This document shows positions 50,191-60,429 of a DNA stretch of 64,000 nt, piece by piece. The notes below the pieces were generated by a model. The model worked only from the letters and a program-made list of their open reading frames with translations. It was not told where the DNA came from and did not search any database. Position 1 is the first letter of the stretch, and the number at the start of each line of letters is the position of its first letter. Origin of the DNA: Roseovarius sp. MMSF_3350 (lineage in GTDB: Bacteria; Pseudomonadota; Alphaproteobacteria; Rhodobacterales; Rhodobacteraceae); contig NZ_JASHIZ010000009.1 in assembly GCF_030733425.1 (NCBI RefSeq), positions 1 through 64,000 of the forward strand, in the 5' to 3' direction. The position numbers and the translations under genes were made by a program.

Positions 50191-50967
50191 TCACGAGAGG
50201 GCCGTCACGATGGCGTCGAGCCCGTCGGTCAGCGCGGCGGGGCCGGGTTGCAGAATGAGGGGCGACTTGATCTCGAAGATGCGTCCGTCGCGGACCGCCG
50301 GAATGGTGTCCCATCCGGGGCGGGCGGCGATCTTTTCGGGGCGGACCTTCTTGCCGCACCACGAGGCGAGGATGACGTCGGGGGCGGCGGCGATGACCTG
50401 ATCGGAGGTGACGAAACGGTCGCGGGCCTTGTCCCTGGTGGCAAGCTCGGGGAAGGCGTCCTGCCCGCCGGCGATCTCGATGAGATCCGAGACCCAGCCG
50501 ATGCCGGAAATCATCGGCTCGTCCCATTCCTCGAAATAAACTTTCGGGCGCGGTTTGCCGGCGGCGTTCGCGGCCACCTGGGCCAGCCGGTCGCGGTAAT
50601 GGTCGATCAGTTGCGCGGCCTTGGCCTCTTGCCCGACGGTGGCACCGAGGTGGCGGATCATGGCGAGGATGCCGTGCAGGTCGCGCTGGTTGTAGCCCAT
50701 GACGGCGACGCCTTCGCGCAGCAGTTCGGCGGCGATGTCGGCCTGAAGATCGGAGAAGGTCAGCACGAGATCGGGCTGAAGTGCCAGGATCCTGGGGATG
50801 TCGGCGGAGGTGAAGGCCGAGACGCGGGGCTTTTCCTGGCGCACGCCCTTGGGGCGCACGGCGTAGCCCGAGACGCCGACGATGCGGTCCTGTTCGCCCA
50901 GGAGGTAGAGGGTTTCGACGGTCTCCTCTGTCAGGCAGACGATGCGTTCGGGAGGGAAGGTCTTCAT
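50191..50967 (-). CDS. BtuF-like substrate-binding protein without a signal peptide
   Basis: 258 residues. 'RIVCLTEETVETLYLLGEQD' starts a periplasmic-binding-protein type III fold; 'IVGVSGYAVRPKGVRQEKPR', 'DIPRILALQPDLVLTFSDLQ' and 'WCGKKVRPEKIAARPGWDTI' fit cobalamin- or heme-type BtuF/FepB relatives. There is no signal sequence at the ATG at 50967, and the upstream frame adds none, so it may act in the cytoplasm or have been repurposed. No btuC/btuD neighbours. Confidence 0.78.
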   Translation of the reverse strand: MKTFPPERIVCLTEETVETLYLLGEQDRIVGVSGYAVRPKGVRQEKPRVSAFTSADIPRILALQPDLVLTFSDLQADIAAELLREGVAVMGYNQRDLHGILAMIRHLGATVGQEAKAAQLIDHYRDRLAQVAANAAGKPRPKVYFEEWDEPMISGIGWVSDLIEIAGGQDAFPELATRDKARDRFVTSDQVIAAAPDVILASWCGKKVRPEKIAARPGWDTIPAVRDGRIFEIKSPLILQPGPAALTDGLDAIVTALS

Positions 50968-51040
50968 GGCGTTGGGTCCGGATGTGCTGTGCTGGAGGCG
51001 TTGCTAACACAGGAGGCGGGCGTGTCCATCCGGTGCCGAG

Positions 51041-52462
51041 CTAGTGGCGCGGTGTGTTGAGATCCTGGATCAGGCGGCCGTGGCGCCGGGTCTCGGCGAT
51101 GACAGCGCCGAAGGTGGTCAGGCCCTTGCCCTCCAGAAGGGGAATGAGTTTGACCAGCGCCTGAGCCGTGGCCTGCGCGTCGCCGAGGGCGGTGTGGCGC
51201 AGTTCGGGGGGGATTGTGACCCCCAGGCGCTCGCAGAGGGCGTCGAGGGAATGCTGCTCGGTGGTGCCGAAGACCACCGCGGACAGCAGTACGGTGTCGA
51301 GCACGGGGTGGTTCCACGCAACGCCCATCCGGTCGGCGGCGCGGTGGAAGAACCCCAGGTCGAAGGGCGCGTTATGGGCCACAAGCACGGCATCGCGGGC
51401 GAAATGGTGAAAATCGCGGCCCACGGTTTCGAAATCGGGTGCGCCTTGCACCTGTTCATCGGTGATGCGGTGGATTTTGGTCGAGGCGCGTGGGATCGGG
51501 CGCTTGGGGTCGACATAGGTGTCTATGGTCTCGCCCTCGACGATGCGACCGTTGAGGATGCGCACCGCGCCCAGCTGGATCACGCGGTCGTCGGTGGGCG
51601 AAAGGCCGGTGGTTTCGGTATCGAACGCGACGCAACAGAGCGACGTGAGCGGCGTGTCGCGGATATCGCAGGCTTGCGCGGTTTCCATCAGGTCGAAGTC
51701 ATAGACCAGCGGGCGTGGCTTGGTGGGGTCCACCTCGGTTTCCTGGGTGTCGAGGAACAGCATGTAGCCGCCTTCGCCGAGGGGCTTCAGCCGTGCCTTG
51801 TAGCGTCGCGCGCCGGAGTGGTCGTGCAGTTCGGTGGTGATTTCGGCTTCGGTTCCGGCCAGCCTGCCCTGAGCGGTGGCCAGGTCGTCGGCGTCGAAAT
51901 AATCGCCTAGTGGCGCCTTGAGGCGGGGTTGCGCGATCTGGCGGAGGATATCGGCGGCCTGTCCGTCATAGAGCACGATTTCATGGGCCGGATTGACGAG
52001 GATCGTGGCCACGGGGATCTCGGTGAGCAGGGAGGTCAGGCGCCTGGCTTCGCTGCGCAAGCGTTCGGTTTCCCGGGCGACCTGGGCGGCGGTGTCCATG
52101 ACGCCCGCGCTGAGCGTGCGTGTGACAGCATCGGCGGCGGAGCCGAGGTCGCCGAGATACCGGGTGTCCTCGGCGTGGAGTTCGGTGTCGACGCCGGCAT
52201 GGGCGCGCAGGCGCAGGTTGGCGGTGAGCTTGCCGATGGGTTTGGCGAGATTTTCGTCGAAGAGAAGCCAGACGCCAACCAGAAGGGCGGTGTTCAGGAG
52301 CGCGAAGATGATGAAGGCCGTGACAAAGGGCGCCGCGGGCAGCGCGGGGTCTGCCCGCGTCCAGCCGATCCAGAGCGCCACGCCGGCCAGTGCCACCGCG
52401 CCCGCCGCCAGGAGGCAGAAGAAGAGGAAGATGCGCAGGCGCAGGCTGAGGCGGGTGCCCAT
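51041..52462 (-). CDS. Membrane-anchored DnaQ-type 3'-5' exonuclease with HAMP/PAS-like region
   Basis: 473 residues from the ATG at 52462. Two membrane helices (11-32 and 46-68) lead to a HAMP-like linker, a coiled coil, and a PAS-like domain (about 145-240, 'EIPVATILVNPAHEIVLYDG'). The DEDDh exonuclease domain holds 'FDTETTGLSPTDD' (D281, E283), 'LVAHNAPFDLGFF' and the final 'HTALGDAQATAQ'. This sensor-kinase front end joined to a PolIII-epsilon-like nuclease is known near SSS symporters in marine proteobacteria. It is transcribed after the 52464 and DUF294 genes. Confidence 0.88.
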   Translation of the reverse strand: MGTRLSLRLRIFLFFCLLAAGAVALAGVALWIGWTRADPALPAAPFVTAFIIFALLNTALLVGVWLLFDENLAKPIGKLTANLRLRAHAGVDTELHAEDTRYLGDLGSAADAVTRTLSAGVMDTAAQVARETERLRSEARRLTSLLTEIPVATILVNPAHEIVLYDGQAADILRQIAQPRLKAPLGDYFDADDLATAQGRLAGTEAEITTELHDHSGARRYKARLKPLGEGGYMLFLDTQETEVDPTKPRPLVYDFDLMETAQACDIRDTPLTSLCCVAFDTETTGLSPTDDRVIQLGAVRILNGRIVEGETIDTYVDPKRPIPRASTKIHRITDEQVQGAPDFETVGRDFHHFARDAVLVAHNAPFDLGFFHRAADRMGVAWNHPVLDTVLLSAVVFGTTEQHSLDALCERLGVTIPPELRHTALGDAQATAQALVKLIPLLEGKGLTTFGAVIAETRRHGRLIQDLNTPRH

Positions 52463-52463
52463 G

Positions 52464-52982
52464 TCAGGTCTCGCAGACGATGCCGAGAATGGGGTCGCCC
52501 TCGGGCCGCGTCTGCCAACTTGCGTCCGACACGGTGCCGTCCTCGGCAAACTCGGCGCCGTCGACGAGGAGGGCGGAGCGGTTCGCGGTGCAGTCGAAAA
52601 GCATCGGTGCCTTGTTCACGGGCGACCACCGGCCGAAGAAATAGAGGTCGGTCATGACCTGGCCGGGCAGGTTTTCGTTTCGCAGGGCGTTGCCGGTATC
52701 GACCGCGACGAAGCGTTCGGTATAGGGCCAGGCCTGCGTCCAGGGGCGGACCCAGCTTTGTTCGTCGACCGTGACGGCGACTTTCATGCCTTCGGGCAGT
52801 GCGCCGGCGGTGCGGTCGTACCACGTGTATTCGTTCGAGATGGTCGCGGCGATCATGCCCAGGCCCGCCGCGACCGGCGTGAGCCAGCGGGGCAGGCGGC
52901 GGCCCAAGGCGATGTTGACCAGCATCAGAAGGCCGGCGGCGGCGATGCCTGCGAAGACGGTGGCGATGAGTTCTATGAACAT
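52464..52982 (-). CDS. Small membrane-associated protein of unknown function
   Basis: 172 residues. Two N-terminal helices, 'LIATVFAGIAAAGLLMLVNI' and 'WLTPVAAGLGMIAATISN', then a periplasmic domain with 'NEYTWYDRTAGALPEGMKVA' and 'VMTDLYFFGRWSPVNKAPML' and a C-terminal 'DPILGIVCET'. It lies between the DUF294 gene (4 bases) and the exonuclease gene (1 base), so it belongs to the same operon. Family unknown. Confidence 0.7.
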   Translation of the reverse strand: MFIELIATVFAGIAAAGLLMLVNIALGRRLPRWLTPVAAGLGMIAATISNEYTWYDRTAGALPEGMKVAVTVDEQSWVRPWTQAWPYTERFVAVDTGNALRNENLPGQVMTDLYFFGRWSPVNKAPMLFDCTANRSALLVDGAEFAEDGTVSDASWQTRPEGDPILGIVCET

Positions 52983-52986
52983 GAGG

Positions 52987-54807
52987 TTATCCTAACATGC
53001 CTTTGCCCGAGGACACCGAAGATTGCATCGTCTTGACCACGACGAAGGCGTCGCGCAGGTGGCTGCGCTCGAAATCCGAGAGGGTGGAGGGGTCGAGGAA
53101 GTTGTCGGGCAGGTCGCCCGCCTTGACCTGTGCGGCCTGGTGGTCGAGCCGCAGGGTGGCGATGAGGTCGTAGGCATCCAGAAGGTCAGCGCCGCCCGAG
53201 ATGGAGAGCCGACCGGCGGCCTGCGCGGCCTCGAGCCGGGCGCGGGTGTTCACCTGCCGCAGCTGGCCTTGCAGGGCGTAGATGCGGCCCAGATCGGTCA
53301 CCGGCACCACGCCATTATGCTTGAGGTCGAGCCGGTTGCGATGCTCGCCCGAACGGATGGTGGCGAGGCCGCGCAGCAGGCCCAGGGGCGGCTGGTGCTT
53401 GATCGAGTTGGAGATCATGTGGGCGGTGAAGATCGAGTTCTTCGCGGCCTTGGCGAGCGTGTTGGTCTGCAACGTGTCGAAGAGCGTGGTGTCGCCGCCG
53501 ATGGGGCGCAGGTCGAACATGACGCTGGCCAGCATCTGCGCCTCGGGATTGGGGCGCGCGATCCAATCGTCGAAATAGCCGCGCCAGACGCGCAGGGGCT
53601 GGCACCAGCGCGGGTTCGTCGCCATCATGTCGCCGGGGCAGTAGAAATAGCCGCAGGTGTCCAGCCCGTCGCTGACGAATTTGGCGAGGCTGGCGAACCA
53701 GGGCATGTCGGCGTCGGTCGCGTCATCCGACAGGATCAGGCAGTTGTCCTGGTCCGAGACGCCGGTCTGTTCCTGCCGACCTTGAGAGCCGCAGGCGAGC
53801 CACAGATAGGGGACGGGCGGCGGGCCGAGTTCCGCATCGGCCAGTGCAAGCAGGCGGCGGGTGACGGTGTCGGCGATGTCGGTGATGAGGCGGGTGACCA
53901 CGTCATGGCGGTTGCCCGAGCCGACAAGCTGGGCCAAGAGTTGCGGAATCTCGGCGGTGGCGCGGGACATTTCGGCAGCGTCGCCGGCCCTTGCGATACG
54001 GCCCACGAGGGCGCCCGACGACAGCGCCTGAACGCGGGTGAGGTCGGTTTGCGTGACGATGCCGACGAGGCGCGTGCCTTCCGTAATGGGCACATGGCCG
54101 ATGCCGCGTTCCATCATCAGGTGCAGCACGTCGGTGCCAAGCGCGTCCGGGCCGAGCGTCAGGAGGTCTTCGGTCATGATGGTGGAGATGGGGGCGGAGG
54201 GGTCTGCGCCCTGCGCCACCACCTTGCCGTTCATGTCGCGGACGGTGAGAATGCCGCGCAAATCCGCGTCTTCGGTGACGCAGATCGAGGAGATGTGCTT
54301 GGCGTGCATCTGCGCGGCCGCGTCGCGGATCGGGGTGTCCGGCGCACAGGTGAGCGGGTCGCGGGTCATCAGGTCGGCGACGCGCAGGGTGGTGAGGTCC
54401 TTGCGGTCCGCGCGGGCGGGGCGGCGGCGGTCGAAGAACCGGGCGACCTTGGCGGAGGACTTGATGAGCGCGAAAAGCGCGTCCGCCGGCATCACGATCA
54501 GTGTGGAATCGGAGCGGGCGGTGGCGGTGCGGCTGGCGACATCCTCGCGCAAAAGCGCGCGTTCGCCGAAGGAATTGCGGGGGCCGAGCAGGGACAGCTG
54601 AACATTGGTCTCGTCGGTGATCTCGATCTCGCCGGTGACGACGATATAGAGGCTATCGACCGTGTCGCCGAGGTTGAAGACGTGGGTCCCGGCGGCATAG
54701 GCGGCCTCGTCGCAGCGCGTTGCGAGCTGCAGGAGGTCACCATCGTCGAGGCTGTCATAGGGGTGAACGGAACGCAGGAACTGCGTGAGGTCGCTCGAAA
54801 GGGGCAT
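52987..54807 (-). CDS. cNMP-binding/CBS/DUF294 putative nucleotidyltransferase
   Basis: 606 residues from the ATG at 54807. Order: a cyclic-nucleotide-binding domain (about 15-125, 'HVFNLGDTVDSLYIVVTGEI'), a CBS pair (about 145-265, 'VADLMTRDPLTCAPDTPIRD', 'ISTIMTEDLLTLGPDALGTD'), a DUF294 nucleotidyltransferase domain (about 300-430, 'WLACGSQGRQEQTGVSDQDN') and DUF294_C. The GS-x-GR-x-E-x5-DQDN core is intact. Likely regulates or modifies a partner in response to a nucleotide signal. It lies in the symporter neighbourhood, as in other proteobacteria. Confidence 0.87.
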   Translation of the reverse strand: MPLSSDLTQFLRSVHPYDSLDDGDLLQLATRCDEAAYAAGTHVFNLGDTVDSLYIVVTGEIEITDETNVQLSLLGPRNSFGERALLREDVASRTATARSDSTLIVMPADALFALIKSSAKVARFFDRRRPARADRKDLTTLRVADLMTRDPLTCAPDTPIRDAAAQMHAKHISSICVTEDADLRGILTVRDMNGKVVAQGADPSAPISTIMTEDLLTLGPDALGTDVLHLMMERGIGHVPITEGTRLVGIVTQTDLTRVQALSSGALVGRIARAGDAAEMSRATAEIPQLLAQLVGSGNRHDVVTRLITDIADTVTRRLLALADAELGPPPVPYLWLACGSQGRQEQTGVSDQDNCLILSDDATDADMPWFASLAKFVSDGLDTCGYFYCPGDMMATNPRWCQPLRVWRGYFDDWIARPNPEAQMLASVMFDLRPIGGDTTLFDTLQTNTLAKAAKNSIFTAHMISNSIKHQPPLGLLRGLATIRSGEHRNRLDLKHNGVVPVTDLGRIYALQGQLRQVNTRARLEAAQAAGRLSISGGADLLDAYDLIATLRLDHQAAQVKAGDLPDNFLDPSTLSDFERSHLRDAFVVVKTMQSSVSSGKGMLG

Positions 54808-54874
54808 GGTCGAAGCCTCTTGAGGGGGTGGTCGGGCCCACCTTGGCGCGGGCCGGACCGGATTTGAAGCGAAA

Positions 54875-54902
54875 GCCCCGCCGCATGGTGTCGCGGCGGG
54901 GC
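54875..54902 (-). terminator. Terminator after the symporter gene
   Basis: GCCCCGCCGC (54875-54884) pairs with GCGGCGGGGC (54893-54902), a 10-bp stem 12 bases past the symporter stop, followed on the minus strand by TTTC. It separates the acetate operon from the DUF294 operon. Confidence 0.6.
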
Positions 54903-54913
54903 CATCGTTAAGC

Positions 54914-56701
54914 TTAGTGGCCTTCGACGGCGGCACCGGCGCCACGAGGGACGCGGACGCCTTCGACGAGGTCCTTGATCTCCTGCGGGGTGTCTTTCGT
55001 GATGCTGGCCACGAAGAACGCCACCGCGAAGTTGATCGCCGCACCGACCGCCCCGAAGGACGTCGACTTGATCGTACCGAGAAGCGGATCGGCGTCGGTG
55101 AAGGTGTTGGTGTCGGGAATGAAGAACCAACCCTTGTGCAGGAAGATGTAGACCAGCGTCACCACGAGACCGGCCAACATGCCTGCGACCGCCCCGGTGT
55201 TGTTGATGCGGGTCGAGAAGATCCCCATCATCAGCGCCGGGAAGATCGTCGCCGCCGCGAGACCGAACGCCAGCGCCACCGTCTGCGCCGCGAAGCCCGG
55301 TGGATTGAGACCCAGGTACGTCGCGACCGCGATGGACACGGCCATGGCGATCCGGGCCGAGAGAAGCTCTCCCTTCTCGCTGATCTGAGGCGCGAACTGT
55401 CCCTTGATCAGGTCATGGCTGACCGCCGAGGAGATCGCCAGCAGCAGGCCGGCCGCCGTGGACAGCGCCGCGGCGAGACCGCCCGCCGCGACGAGGCCGA
55501 TGACCCAGCCGGGAAGGTTGGCGATTTCGGGGTTGGCCAGCACGAGGATGTCGTTGTTGAAGTTCGTCAGCTCGTTGCCTTCCCAGCCCTCGGCCGCGGC
55601 CCTTTCCTGCATCGCGGTCGAGTTTTCGTTGTAGTACTGGATGCGGCCGTCGCCGTTCTTGTCTTCCCAGCCCAGAAGTCCGGTCTGCTGCCAGGTCGCC
55701 ATCCAGTCATAGGCCGGATCGGACTCGATGGTTTCCACCGAGACGGCCTGGCCTTCCGTTCCGTTGGGCCAGAACTGTTCGGTGATGTTGAGCCGCGCCA
55801 TGGCACCCACGGCCGGAGCGGTGAGGTACAAAAGCGCAATGAAGACCAGCGCCCAGCCGGCGGACCAGCGTGCGTCGGAGACGCGCGGCACGGTGAAGAA
55901 CCGCATGATCACGTGCGGCAGGCCGGCGGTGCCGATCATCAGGCTGAGCGTGAAGAGCACCATGTTGAACGTATCGCCGTTGTGGGCGGTATATTCGTTG
56001 AAGCCCAGTTCGCGCACGATCTGGTCGAGACGCGCCAAGAGCGGCTCTCCGCTTTCCTGGTCGGTGCCGAAGAGGCCGAGGCCCGGGATCGGATTGCCGG
56101 TCAACTGCAGCGAGATGAAGACGGCCGGGATCGTGTAGGCCATGATCAGCACGACGTATTGCGCCACCTGCGTATACGTCACGCCCTTCATGCCGCCGAA
56201 CACCGCGTAGGCGAAGACGACAACCGCACCGATCAGAAGACCGGTGGTGTTATCGACCTCGAGGAAGCGGCCGAAAGCCACACCCACACCGGTCATCTGG
56301 CCGATCACGTAGGTCACCGAGGCGACGATCAGGCAGATCACGGCCACGAGACGTGCCGAGGAGCTGTAGAACCGGTCGCCGATGAACTCCGACACGGTGA
56401 ACTTGCCGAACTTGCGCAGGTAGGGCGCAAGCAGCAGCGCCAGCAGTACGTAGCCGCCGGTCCAGCCCATGAGGTAGGTGGAGTTGTCGTAGCCGGTGAA
56501 GGCAATCAGGCCCGCCATAGAGATGAACGAGGCCGCCGACATCCAGTCGGCTGCCGTGGCCATCCCGTTGGTGACGGGGTGAACGCCGCGGCCGGCAGCG
56601 TAGAATTCCGATGTGGTGCCCGCGCGGGCCCAGATCGCGATGCCGATGTAGAGCGCGAAACTTGCGCCCACGAACAGCAGGTTGATGGTAAACTGATCCA
56701 T
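54914..56701 (-). CDS. actP: Sodium:solute symporter (acetate/ActP-like, SSS family)
   Basis: 595 residues with about 13 membrane helices, from 'INLLFVGASFALYIGIAIWA' onward. Family marks: 'GMATAADWMSAASFISMAGL' , 'MGWTGGYVLLALLLAPYLRK', 'FTVSEFIGDRFYSSSARLVA' and 'AVGAMARLNITEQFWPNG'. This fits the SSS subfamily paired with DUF4212 rather than E. coli ActP with YjcH, so the symbol is by function guess. The acs gene upstream makes acetate the best substrate. Confidence 0.88.
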   Translation of the reverse strand: MDQFTINLLFVGASFALYIGIAIWARAGTTSEFYAAGRGVHPVTNGMATAADWMSAASFISMAGLIAFTGYDNSTYLMGWTGGYVLLALLLAPYLRKFGKFTVSEFIGDRFYSSSARLVAVICLIVASVTYVIGQMTGVGVAFGRFLEVDNTTGLLIGAVVVFAYAVFGGMKGVTYTQVAQYVVLIMAYTIPAVFISLQLTGNPIPGLGLFGTDQESGEPLLARLDQIVRELGFNEYTAHNGDTFNMVLFTLSLMIGTAGLPHVIMRFFTVPRVSDARWSAGWALVFIALLYLTAPAVGAMARLNITEQFWPNGTEGQAVSVETIESDPAYDWMATWQQTGLLGWEDKNGDGRIQYYNENSTAMQERAAAEGWEGNELTNFNNDILVLANPEIANLPGWVIGLVAAGGLAAALSTAAGLLLAISSAVSHDLIKGQFAPQISEKGELLSARIAMAVSIAVATYLGLNPPGFAAQTVALAFGLAAATIFPALMMGIFSTRINNTGAVAGMLAGLVVTLVYIFLHKGWFFIPDTNTFTDADPLLGTIKSTSFGAVGAAINFAVAFFVASITKDTPQEIKDLVEGVRVPRGAGAAVEGH

Positions 56702-56704
56702 GAC

Positions 56705-56965
56705 TTAAACCTCGTCGACGCCGTATTCACGGTCGAGCTTGTTCATCCGCCAGGCGTAGAAGAAGATCAGCGCCAGGAAGACGAGGATCGAGCCTTGCTG
56801 GGCGAACCAGAAGCCGAGATCGGTGCCGCCGACCTTGATGCCCGAAATGAGCGGGCGCAGGACGATCCCGAACCCGAAAGAGACCAGCGCCCAGATGACG
56901 AGGCTGATCAGGATGAGACGCACATTGGCTTTCCAGTATTGCGCGCTTGTTTTGTCCAGAGACAT
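56705..56965 (-). CDS. DUF4212 membrane subunit of the symporter
   Basis: 86 residues from the ATG at 56965. Two helices, 'LILISLVIWALVSFGFGIVL' and 'FWFAQQGSILVFLALIFFYA', with the family end 'WRMNKLDREYGVDEV'. DUF4212 proteins are always next to this SSS type; here the gap is four bases. It is probably a small accessory subunit. Confidence 0.9.
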   Translation of the reverse strand: MSLDKTSAQYWKANVRLILISLVIWALVSFGFGIVLRPLISGIKVGGTDLGFWFAQQGSILVFLALIFFYAWRMNKLDREYGVDEV

Positions 56966-57029
56966 GCGAGGGGTCCCTCCTCCTTCGTGAAAGGGCCGGG
57001 CCGCGTCATGCGGCCCGGCCGATATGTGG

Positions 57030-57718
57030 TCATGCCGCACGGTGCGACACGACATCGTCCAATTGGGACGCGATCTGGCGGATCGGCCCCATGGCGGGCA
57101 CGCGGATCAGCGCACCCGTGGATTGGTAGTGCTCGATGAGCGGCGCGGTCTGGGCGTGATACGCCTCCAGCCGTTGCGCCACCGTTTCGGCGGTGTCGTC
57201 GGCGCGGCGTTGCATGTCGGTGCCGCCGCAATTGTCGCAGACCCCGGGCCTGGCCGTGGGCTTGAAACTGTCATGATAGCCCTCGCCGCAGCTGCCGCAG
57301 GTGAAGCGGCCCGAGACGCGCTCGACCATGGCCGCGTCGTCGACCTCGAGGCTGATGGCGGCGTCGATGCGTCGCCCGGTCTCGGCCAGCAGGGTGTCGA
57401 GCGCCTCGGCCTGTACGGTGGTGCGCGGAAAGCCGTCGAGGATGACGCCGTTCGCGCAATCGGGCGCGGCCAGGCGGTCGCGCAGGATGGCGATGACAAT
57501 GGCGTCGCTGACGAGGTTGCCGGCCTCCATGACCGCCTTGGCCTCGCGGCCGGCAGGGGAGCCGGCGGCCACGGCGGCGCGCAGAAGATCGCCGGTCGAG
57601 AGTTGCACGAGCCCGTGCTTTTCCTCTAGCAGGCGGGCCTGCGTGCCCTTGCCCGCGCCCGGCGGGCCGAGCAGGATCAGGACCGGGGCGGCCTGGGATG
57701 TTTGTACGCCGTCCATGG

Positions 57719-57722
<4 letters not shown>
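57030..57722 (-). CDS. adk: Adenylate kinase (zinc-type LID)
   Basis: 230 residues from the ATG at 57722 (or 57716). P-loop '[20 protein letters not shown]' with K25, '[20 protein letters not shown]', '[20 protein letters not shown]' and a LID with four cysteines '[12 protein letters not shown]...CDNCGG' that should bind zinc. It overlaps the acs stop by four bases, so it is co-transcribed. It recycles the AMP made by Acs, a sensible partner for acetate activation. It may be a second adk of the genome. Confidence 0.92.
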
Positions 57723-59689
<1,967 letters not shown>

Positions 59690-60015
59690 GTCTTTCCTCC
59701 TCCGCACGTGACGCTCCTCAAGTTCGAGGTATAGATCAATTCGCGCATTGGCGGCGTTATAAAACGTTGCGTAAAATTTTACACTTAGCCGTTGGGATCA
59801 TTGACTTTTATTTGTAAATACTTTCCCGATTGGGCATTGGAAATAGTAAATAAATTTGCAGACGAAAAATTTTCGCAGCGATTCCCGCATACTAGTATTT
59901 GGCGATTCCCGGCGGATGTATGCCGATGTGTGCAGCGAATGTGCGCCGATCGTGCGGTGCCGGCCTGCGACATGTTGTCAGCCAGGTCGGGCGCAGTCGA
60001 TCCGAACGGGGTGAT
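59690..60015. promoter_or_regulatory. AT-rich acs control region
   Basis: 326 bases, unusually AT-rich at 59750-59880. It has a perfect 12-bp palindrome GTAAAATTTTAC (59771-59782) and a 13-bp near-palindrome CGAAAAATTTTCG (59863-59875), about 80-190 bases before the acs start. These are plausible binding sites for an acetate/short-chain acyl-CoA regulator. Its right part is GC-rich and has no gene. Confidence 0.45.
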
Positions 60016-60429
60016 TCACGTGGCGCTGGGCGGTGCGGCGGGGCGGAAGACCGCGTGTTTCAGGCCGAGGTAGTTGGCGGCCAGCGCCACGCCGGACCCG
60101 CAGGCCAGCGCCACGACCGCCAGGGTCGGGCCGGTGCCGAGGAGCATGAGGATCAGCGCGTAGACGGCGAAATTGATGGCGACGCCGAGGCCCTGGACCA
60201 GCGCGTAGGCGATGTACTCGCGGTGCAGCGCGGTGCGGTGCGCGCCGCGGAAGGTCCAGCGGCGATTGAGCGCCCAGGTCACGGACATGGCCAGCGCAAA
60301 GCTGATGCAACGGGAGAGGTAGGCGTCGCCCCCCAAGGTCATCAGCGCCCAGAGCACGCCCGCGTCGATGGCGAAGCCGACGCTGCCAACGGCAAGAAAG
60401 CGGGGAAAGGTTTTGCCCGGACGTGTCAT
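60016..60429 (-). CDS. GtrA-family membrane protein
   Basis: 137 residues with four membrane helices: 'FLAVGSVGFAIDAGVLWALM', 'CISFALAMSVTWALNRRWTF', 'YALVQGLGVAINFAVYALIL', 'LAVVALACGSGVALAANYLG'. The 'NRRWTF' motif after helix 2 and the positively charged C terminus are typical of GtrA. GtrA-type proteins flip polyprenyl-phosphate-linked sugars. Overlaps the following (upstream) GT2 gene by four bases. Confidence 0.9.
   Translation of the reverse strand: MTRPGKTFPRFLAVGSVGFAIDAGVLWALMTLGGDAYLSRCISFALAMSVTWALNRRWTFRGAHRTALHREYIAYALVQGLGVAINFAVYALILMLLGTGPTLAVVALACGSGVALAANYLGLKHAVFRPAAPPSAT

Noticed and set aside
54917-57139. 740-codon plus-strand open frame opposite the symporter
   Set aside because: Extremely Arg/Asp/His-rich translation spanning two genes and their gap on the other strand; typical GC artefact.
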